From Thiofilum flexile DSM 14609 (GTDB taxonomy: Bacteria; Pseudomonadota; Gammaproteobacteria; Thiotrichales; Thiotrichaceae), in the NCBI RefSeq assembly GCF_000380185.1, contig NZ_KB904817.1, forward strand, positions 1 through 43,508: a stretch of DNA of 43,508 bases, written 5' to 3'. Below the pieces are notes generated by a model. The model ran no database searches. It saw nothing but the letters and a program-made list of their open reading frames with translations, and had not been told where the DNA came from. Position 1 is the first letter of the stretch. Every line of letters starts with the position of its first letter. Shown here piece by piece: positions 38,201 to 43,508 of the stretch. The position numbers and the translations under genes were made by a program.

Positions 38201-39461
38201 TGTCGTGGATGATAACGGTCGTGATAAAGAGCGCTATAAAGTCCCTTACGGTGCTATTTTAACGGTCAAAGAAGGTGAGGCAGTCGGTGCGGGTCAACAG
38301 GTTGCTACATGGGATCCTCATACCCAGCCGATTGTCTCTGAGGTATCGGGTCGAGTTGATTTTAGTGACTTCATCGACAATATGACGGTACAAACTAAGA
38401 TCGACGATACTACTGGTTTGTCCTCTATCGTGGTGATGGATCCACGCAATCGTCCAGGGCCGGGTCGGGATATGCGTCCTACCTTAAGACTGATGGATGA
38501 GGGTGGAAATAGCATTTACTTTGAAGGCACTAAGATTCCAGTACAGTATCCATTGCCTGCTAATGCGATCGTCAGCTTAACCAATGGCGCGATTGTAGAA
38601 GTAGGGGAGATCCTTGCACGTCTACCACAAGCGTCTTCTAAGACACGTGATATCACCGGGGGTCTACCACGGGTAGCGGACTTATTCGAAGCACGTCGTC
38701 CTAAAGATGGTGCGATCTTAGCCGAGAAGACCGGTACGATTTCATTTGGTAAGGAAACGAAAGGTAAACAACGGATTGTGATTACCGATGAAAGCGGTGA
38801 GCAATACGAAGAGCTGATTCCTAAATGGCGTACTCTCGATGTGTTTGAGGGGGAAAAGGTAACACGTGGTGAGGTGATTGCCGATGGTGAACCTAATCCA
38901 CACGATATCTTGCGCTTGCGTGGAGCTACCGAGCTTTCTGCTTATCTAGTGCAAGAAATTCAAGACGTTTACCGCCTGCAAGGGGTAAAGATTAATGATA
39001 AGCACCTTGAAGTTATCATCCGTCAGATGATGCGTAAGGTGGATATTATTGATCCGGGTGAAAGTCATTTCATTCGTGGTGAGCAAACCGACTACTGGCG
39101 AGTAGTTGAGGAAAATCGCCGCCTGAATGCAGAAGGTAAACTCACGGTAAAATATGAGCGTGTATTAATGGGGATTACTAAGGCCTCTTTAGTCACGGAT
39201 TCGTTCGTATCCGCCGCTTCTTTCCAAGAGACAACCCGTGTCTTAACAGAAGCTGCAGTGCGTGGAGCGCGTGATGATTTACGTGGCTTGAAAGAGAACG
39301 TTATTGTGGGACGTTTGATTCCTGCGGGGACAGGTTTGGCGTATCACGAAAGTCGTCGGGCTAAGTTCCAAAATGCGACACCTTTTAGTGATATGCGCTC
39401 GCCTTCCATGGAGCCTGTCATGACTTTCAGTATGGACTCTGAGGGTGATATAGACGAATAG
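35262..39461 (+). CDS. rpoC: RNA polymerase beta' subunit
   Basis: Largest core subunit, 1399 residues from the ATG at 35262. With this start the catalytic NADFDGDQM aspartates are 460, 462 and 464, the same as in E. coli, so I prefer it to the GTG three bases upstream. The N-terminal zinc site is [20 protein letters not shown]. The bridge helix and trigger loop regions ([32 protein letters not shown]) and the second zinc site ([15 protein letters not shown]) are intact. The C-terminus is short and acidic (DSEGDIDE). No clear Shine-Dalgarno sequence. Confidence 0.98.
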   Translation: MKDLLSIYKKEQEIQEFDAIRISLASPETIRTWSFGEVKKPETINYRTFKPERDGLFCAKIFGPVKDFECLCGKYKRLKHRGVICEKCGVEVTQTKVRRERMGHIDLASPVAHIWFLKSLPSRIGLMLDMTLRDIERILYFETFVITDAGMTHLEVGQLLSDEAYLEAVEEFGDEFTAKMGAEAIKELLSSIDLKHEINKMREEIAETNSETKLKRLTKRLKVMESFLQSGNEPSWMIMDALPVLPPDLRPLVPLDGGRFATSDLNDLYRRVINRNNRLKRLLELNAPDIIVRNEKRMLQEAVDALLDNGRRGRAITGSNKRPLKSLSDMIKGKQGRFRQNLLGKRVDYSGRSVIVVGPTLRLHQCGLPKKMALELFKPFIFGRLQRQGLATTIKAAKKLVERETPEVWDILADVIREHPVMLNRAPTLHRLGIQAFEPVLIEGKAIQLHPLVCAAFNADFDGDQMAVHVPLSLEAQLEARALMMSTNNVLSPANGDPIIVPSQDIVLGLYYMTREAVAAKGEGMVFADPKEAQRAYESGFVSLHAKVKVRITDSIKEDGQLIKRTRLMDTTVGRSILTSIMPEGLPFELFNTTLKKKAISKLINESYRRVGMKEAVVFADQLMYTGYRYATRSGVSFCSDDMIIPEKKVELLSEAEDAVKEIEMQFASGLVTQGERYNKVVDIWASTNEKVAKAMMEKIGKETVINTEGKEVNQESFNSIYMMADSGARGSAAQIRQLAGMRGLMAKPDGSIIETPITSNFREGLNVLQYFISTHGARKGLADTALKTANSGYLTRRLVDVAQDMVVVIDDCTTEQGIRMRPIIEGGDVIEALAERVLGRVVAQDVIRGDEILVPAGTLLDEAWVKKIDALGVDEVVVRSAITCEARYGVCRRCYGRDLSRGHFVNKGESVGVVAAQSIGEPGTQLTMRTFHIGGAANRSAAENNISIKSSGKIHLVNMKTVVNKQGNLVAVSRSGELGVVDDNGRDKERYKVPYGAILTVKEGEAVGAGQQVATWDPHTQPIVSEVSGRVDFSDFIDNMTVQTKIDDTTGLSSIVVMDPRNRPGPGRDMRPTLRLMDEGGNSIYFEGTKIPVQYPLPANAIVSLTNGAIVEVGEILARLPQASSKTRDITGGLPRVADLFEARRPKDGAILAEKTGTISFGKETKGKQRIVITDESGEQYEELIPKWRTLDVFEGEKVTRGEVIADGEPNPHDILRLRGATELSAYLVQEIQDVYRLQGVKINDKHLEVIIRQMMRKVDIIDPGESHFIRGEQTDYWRVVEENRRLNAEGKLTVKYERVLMGITKASLVTDSFVSAASFQETTRVLTEAAVRGARDDLRGLKENVIVGRLIPAGTGLAYHESRRAKFQNATPFSDMRSPSMEPVMTFSMDSEGDIDE

Positions 39462-39501
39462 GAAAGTGGAAAAATCCTAGTCTCAGTAAGTAAGTGCTTG
39501 A

Positions 39502-39548
39502 CTAGGGATGGCTAAACATAGCTTGACAGAATGGATAGCCATCCCTAG
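39502..39548 (+). repeat. 13-bp inverted repeat between rpoC and rpsL
   Basis: CTAGGGATGGCTA (39502-39514) pairs perfectly with TAGCCATCCCTAG (39536-39548) around a 21-base loop. No T run follows, so it is not a typical terminator. The str promoter lies inside it. Confidence 0.85.
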
Positions 39549-39551
39549 AAT
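39523..39551 (+). promoter_or_regulatory. str operon promoter
   Basis: TTGACA (39523-39528), a 17-base spacer and TAGAAT (39546-39551) form a near-consensus promoter. The -35 sits in the loop of the inverted repeat and the -10 overlaps its right arm. Start would be near 39558, after CTTGCGACC, a G/C-containing discriminator as in stringently controlled promoters. The rpsL leader is then about 90 bases. Confidence 0.75.
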
Positions 39552-39649
39552 CTTGCGACCTTAAATGGGTCGAATTTCCGACCGAAGTTTTTATATGAGA
39601 GTGATTAATTGTATTCACTCACACGTATCTCGTAGGAGAATTTAATTAG

Positions 39650-40024
39650 ATGGCAACAGTGAATCAGCTGGTACGCAAACCGCGTAAAAGCAAGGCTGAA
39701 AAAAGCAATGTACCCGCTCTAGAAGCATGCCCACAACGTCGGGGTGTTTGTACTCGCGTTTATACTACTACTCCCAAAAAACCAAACTCAGCGATGCGTA
39801 AAGTCGCTCGTGTGCGTTTAACCAATGGTTTTGAGGTAACAAGTTATATCGGTGGCGAGGGCCATAACCTTCAGGAACACTCGGTTGTACTGATTCGTGG
39901 TGGTCGTGTTAAAGATCTACCTGGTGTGCGCTATCACACTGTGCGCGGTAGCTTAGATACCCAAGGTGTTAAAGATCGTAAACAAGGCCGTTCTAAATAC
40001 GGTACTAAACGTCCTAAGAAATAA
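39650..40024 (+). CDS. rpsL: 30S ribosomal protein S12
   Basis: Decoding-centre protein, 124 residues. [17 protein letters not shown] and [16 protein letters not shown] hold the lysines (E. coli 43 and 88 equivalents) and the Asp that RimO modifies, all in the streptomycin-sensitive form. TAGGAG precedes the ATG. First gene of the str operon. Confidence 0.98.
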   Translation: MATVNQLVRKPRKSKAEKSNVPALEACPQRRGVCTRVYTTTPKKPNSAMRKVARVRLTNGFEVTSYIGGEGHNLQEHSVVLIRGGRVKDLPGVRYHTVRGSLDTQGVKDRKQGRSKYGTKRPKK

Positions 40025-40040
40025 TTCGAGAGTGTAGAAA

Positions 40041-40511
40041 ATGCCTAGAAGAAGAGAAGTCCCCAAACGCGAAGTCCTGCCGGATCCAAAGTTTGGTAGC
40101 CAATTGCTCAGTAAATTCATGAATGCTGTTATGCAAGATGGTAAGAAAGCTGTTGCCGAGAGCATTATTTATGGTGCTTTAGATGAAATTGCCTCTAAAA
40201 AAGGTGGCGATGGTATGGATGTCCTGAGTGATGCACTGGATAATGTCCGTCCTGCGGTCGAAGTTAAAGCTCGCCGTGTGGGTGGTGCTACTTATCAAGT
40301 ACCGGTTGAAGTACGTCCTGTACGTCAAAACGCTTTAGCAATGCGCTGGTTAATTGATGCTGCTCGTAAACGTGGTGAAAAATCCATGGCACGTAAATTA
40401 GCAGGCGAACTCATGGATGCCTCTGAAAAACGTGGTACTGCGGTGAAAAAACGTGAAGACACGCATCGTATGGCGGAAGCAAACCGTGCCTTTGCTCATT
40501 TCCGTTGGTAA
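40041..40511 (+). CDS. rpsG: 30S ribosomal protein S7
   Basis: Head-assembly initiator protein of the 30S subunit, 156 residues. Starts [20 protein letters not shown] and ends [10 protein letters not shown], the short-C-terminus form. It follows rpsL by only 16 bases, so the larger S7-binding intercistronic structure known in E. coli cannot be present in that form. Confidence 0.98.
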   Translation: MPRRREVPKREVLPDPKFGSQLLSKFMNAVMQDGKKAVAESIIYGALDEIASKKGGDGMDVLSDALDNVRPAVEVKARRVGGATYQVPVEVRPVRQNALAMRWLIDAARKRGEKSMARKLAGELMDASEKRGTAVKKREDTHRMAEANRAFAHFRW

Positions 40512-40525
40512 TGGGATAAACGGTT

Positions 40526-42643
40526 GTGGCTGCTAATACTATCGTACGCAAGACTCCTATAGATCGTTATCGCAATATCGGCATCATGGCTCACATTGAT
40601 GCGGGTAAAACGACGACGACGGAGCGTATTTTATTTTATACCGGTGTGTCTCACAAACTAGGTGAGGTACATGATGGTAATGCGACGATGGATTGGATGC
40701 CACAAGAACAAGAGCGTGGTATTACGATTACCTCGGCTGCAACCACTTGCTTTTGGCAAGGGATGGATAAGCAGCTAGAGCAACATCGTATTAATATCAT
40801 TGATACACCGGGTCACGTTGATTTCACTATTGAGGTGGAGCGTTCGCTGCGTGTTCTCGATGGAGCGGTGGCGGTGTTTTGTGCGGTGGGTGGAGTTGAA
40901 CCCCAGTCCGAAACCGTATGGCGTCAAGCAAATAAGTATCATGTACCACGCCTAGCGTTTATTAATAAAATGGATCGCTCAGGTGCAGATTTTCTGCGCG
41001 TAGTCGAGCAAATCAAAGAGCGTCTTGCTGCTAATGCAGTCCCTGTCCAGTTGCCAATAGGGGCTGAGGAAAGTTTTCAAGGCGTGATTGATTTAGTGCG
41101 GATGCAGGCCTTGTATTGGAATGAAACCGATAAGGGCATGACCTATCAAGCCACTACTATACCTGATGCGTATCAAGCTGAAGCCGAGCATTGGCGTGAG
41201 CACTTATTAGAAGTTGCTGCTGATGCGAGCGATGAGCTAACGAATAAGTATCTTGAAGAAGGTACTTTATCCGAAGATGAGATTTATGGTGCTTTGCGTA
41301 CGCTAGCTTTAGCAGGCAAAGTTATCCCTACTTTTTGTGGTTCTGCCTTTAAAAATAAAGGCGTACAAGCCGTTTTAGATGGGGTGGTGCGTTATTTACC
41401 CTCTCCATTAGATATGCCTGCGGTGCATGGCTTAGCGAGTCTTGATGAGGATGCTAAGGAGTTAGAGCGCCATCCTGACGATCAAGAGCCTTTTGCAGCA
41501 TTAGCTTTCAAAATTGCTACCGATTCGTTTGGTACCCTGACCTTTATGCGGGTGTATTCAGGTCATTTACGCTCTGGTGATATCGTCTTTAATCCTATTA
41601 AAGGTAAACGTGAGCGCATTGGTCGTTTAGTACAGATGCATGCGAATTCGCGTGAAGAGGTTGAGGAAGTACTAGCTGGCGATATAGCCGCAGCGGTAGG
41701 ACTAAAAGATATTACTACCGGCGATACGCTATGCGATCAGAATAACAAGATTATTCTGGAGCGTATGGAGTTTCCTGAACCCGTTATTTCAGTTGCGATT
41801 GAGCCTAAGTCTCTAGCCGATCAAGATAAATTGATTAATGCTCTTAATCGTTTAGCACAAGAAGATCCCTCTTTCCGAGTGAAAACGGATCCCGATTCGG
41901 GGCAGACGATTATCTCCGGTATGGGTGAGTTACACCTCGATATTAAAATCGATCTACTCAAACGTGATTATGATGTGGGTTGCAATGTGGGTAATCCACA
42001 AGTGGCCTATCGCGAGACGATTCGTAATACGGTTGAGGTAGAAGGGAAATTTATTCGTCAAACGGGTGGCAAAGGTCAGTATGGTCATATCTGGTTGCGC
42101 CTAGAGCCCTTAGCTCAAGGTTTGGGTTATCAGTTTGAGAATGCGGTTGTGGGAGGCGTTATTCCTAAGGAATTTATTCCCGCTATCGATAAAGGTATTC
42201 GTGAACAGATGGTTAGCGGTGCGTTAGCAGGCTATCCATTAGTGGATTTTAAGGCCACTCTATTTAATGGTTCTTATCATGAAGTTGACTCTAGCGAGTT
42301 AGCTTATAAGATTGCCGCTTCAATGGCATTGCGCCAAGGCCAATTGGATGCGGGAGCCGTACTACTTGAGCCGATTATGAAGGTTGAAGTAGTAGCCCCT
42401 GAAGAGTATATGGGCGATGTGATGGGCGATATTAATCGCCGTCGAGGTACCGTGTTAGGCATGGATGATTTACCTAATGGTAAAAGCATTCGTGCTGAAG
42501 TACCACTTGGTGCAATGTTTGGTTATGCGACTGCCTTGCGTTCAGCGACTCAAGGTCGGGCTAGCTATTCTATGGAATTTGAAAAATATGCTGAAGCACC
42601 CAGCCAAGTTGTGCAAGCAGTAGTGAAAAAAGGTGATTATTAA
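40526..42643 (+). CDS. fusA: Elongation factor G
   Basis: GTPase that drives ribosomal translocation, 705 residues. G motifs: [37 protein letters not shown], and [12 protein letters not shown]; domain IV has [15 protein letters not shown], and domain V ends [16 protein letters not shown]. The start is a GTG at 40526. Its stop shares one base with the ATG of the second tuf. Confidence 0.98.
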   Translation: MAANTIVRKTPIDRYRNIGIMAHIDAGKTTTTERILFYTGVSHKLGEVHDGNATMDWMPQEQERGITITSAATTCFWQGMDKQLEQHRINIIDTPGHVDFTIEVERSLRVLDGAVAVFCAVGGVEPQSETVWRQANKYHVPRLAFINKMDRSGADFLRVVEQIKERLAANAVPVQLPIGAEESFQGVIDLVRMQALYWNETDKGMTYQATTIPDAYQAEAEHWREHLLEVAADASDELTNKYLEEGTLSEDEIYGALRTLALAGKVIPTFCGSAFKNKGVQAVLDGVVRYLPSPLDMPAVHGLASLDEDAKELERHPDDQEPFAALAFKIATDSFGTLTFMRVYSGHLRSGDIVFNPIKGKRERIGRLVQMHANSREEVEEVLAGDIAAAVGLKDITTGDTLCDQNNKIILERMEFPEPVISVAIEPKSLADQDKLINALNRLAQEDPSFRVKTDPDSGQTIISGMGELHLDIKIDLLKRDYDVGCNVGNPQVAYRETIRNTVEVEGKFIRQTGGKGQYGHIWLRLEPLAQGLGYQFENAVVGGVIPKEFIPAIDKGIREQMVSGALAGYPLVDFKATLFNGSYHEVDSSELAYKIAASMALRQGQLDAGAVLLEPIMKVEVVAPEEYMGDVMGDINRRRGTVLGMDDLPNGKSIRAEVPLGAMFGYATALRSATQGRASYSMEFEKYAEAPSQVVQAVVKKGDY

Positions 42644-43508
42644 TGGCTAAGGATAAATTCCAGCGTACAAAGCCGCACGTAAATGTGGGTACAATCGGTC
42701 ACGTAGACCACGGTAAAACGACCCTAACAGCGGCCTTGACGGTTGTACAATCGCGTAAATTTGGTGGTGATGCCAAGGCGTATGACCAAATCGACGCAGC
42801 CCCGGAAGAAAAAGCACGGGGTATCACCATTTCGACGGCACACGTAGAATATGAATCATCGGCACGTCACTACGCACACGTAGACTGCCCTGGTCACGCG
42901 GATTATGTCAAGAACATGATCACGGGTGCGGCACAAATGGACGGTGCGATTCTAGTGGTATCTGCTGCTGATGGCCCTATGCCACAAACACGTGAACACA
43001 TTCTGTTATCACGTCAAGTAGGCGTTCCATACATTGTCGTATTCATGAATAAATGCGACATGGTCGACGATGAAGAGCTACTCGAACTCGTTGAAATGGA
43101 AATTCGTGAACTGTTATCAGACTACGAATTCCCTGGTGATGACACCCCCGTGATTAAAGGCTCTGCCTTAAAAGCACTACAAGGGGATGCCAGTGATTTA
43201 GGTGAAGGCGCGATTGCTAGCTTAGTAGAAGCCCTAGACACCTACATCCCAGAGCCTGAGCGTGCAGTAGATGGTGCCTTCTTACTACCCGTAGAAGACG
43301 TATTCTCTATCTCTGGTCGTGGTACGGTAGTCACAGGTCGTATTGAACGCGGCATTATTAAAGTCGGTGAAGAGGTTGAAATCGTAGGCATTAACCCTAC
43401 TACTAAGACCACTGTAACGGGCGTTGAAATGTTCCGTAAGTTACTTGACCAAGGTCAAGCTGGCGACAACGTAGGTTTATTACTCCGTGGTACCAAACGT
43501 GAAGACGT
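42643..43508 (+). CDS. tuf: Elongation factor Tu, second copy (cut by window end)
   Basis: The first 288 or so codons of EF-Tu, running off the window. The start ATG overlaps the fusA stop, with AGGTG eight bases before. All differences I see from the first copy are silent: codons 2 and 3, then clusters around the region equal to 26500-26650 and 26810-26910 of copy one. Between these clusters the two genes are identical for runs of 150 to 290 bases. This is the str-operon (tufA-like) copy. Confidence 0.97.
   Translation, partial: MAKDKFQRTKPHVNVGTIGHVDHGKTTLTAALTVVQSRKFGGDAKAYDQIDAAPEEKARGITISTAHVEYESSARHYAHVDCPGHADYVKNMITGAAQMDGAILVVSAADGPMPQTREHILLSRQVGVPYIVVFMNKCDMVDDEELLELVEMEIRELLSDYEFPGDDTPVIKGSALKALQGDASDLGEGAIASLVEALDTYIPEPERAVDGAFLLPVEDVFSISGRGTVVTGRIERGIIKVGEEVEIVGINPTTKTTVTGVEMFRKLLDQGQAGDNVGLLLRGTKRED

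Overview
The window reads as a chromosomal segment of a gammaproteobacterium. Protein sequences of the translation and transcription genes are close to E. coli homologues; for example, the RpoC catalytic aspartates fall at E. coli numbers 460/462/464. The order tRNA-Tyr, tRNA-Gly, tRNA-Thr, tuf, tRNA-Trp, secE, nusG, rplKAJL, rpoBC, rpsL, rpsG, fusA, tuf is typical of that class. A full-length type I sulfide:quinone oxidoreductase suggests a sulfide oxidiser. A Thiothrix-like (Thiotrichales) host is my inference; no species can be named from the sequence alone.

Left part (1-5.5 kb). A minus-strand group runs cca, hspQ, a DsbD_2/SafE-like membrane protein, then a small proline-rich protein. 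Immediately upstream of cca sits an IS200/IS605-family element (IS1341 type). It carries an intact TnpB, no TnpA, and a right-end hairpin that would be the 3' part of an omega RNA. A second right-end-like hairpin abuts the cca start codon. After the element comes sqr, with a palindrome between its putative -35 and -10 boxes and an intrinsic terminator behind it.

Middle part (5.5-25.6 kb). nadC, lptM and lysA are on the plus strand. A minus-strand pair encodes a cAMP-type Crp regulator and a CHASE2 class III adenylate cyclase, a possible local signalling cassette. A FecR-like small protein follows. The zinc uptake genes znuA and znuCB are divergent. Then come coaD with a YfhL-type ferredoxin, a META-domain lipoprotein, trmO, a PBP4-type carboxypeptidase, and tamA-tamB. 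TamB is much longer than usual because of nine tandem repeats of about 90 residues.

Right part (25.8 kb to the end). This is the tRNA/tuf/secE-nusG/ribosomal protein/RNA polymerase block followed by the str operon. Regulatory structures are visible: a strong promoter before the tRNAs, an L1-type site before rplK, an L10 leader before rplJ, a hairpin attenuator between rplL and rpoB, a hairpin between rpoB and rpoC, and a promoter inside a long inverted repeat before rpsL. The window ends inside the second tuf copy, which is a near-identical mosaic of the first.

Most of the window is core genome. The features most worth a second look are the standalone TnpB with its omega-RNA-like end, the TamB repeat array, the sqr promoter palindrome and the cyclase/Crp cassette. 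No gene-free stretch exceeds about 300 bases.
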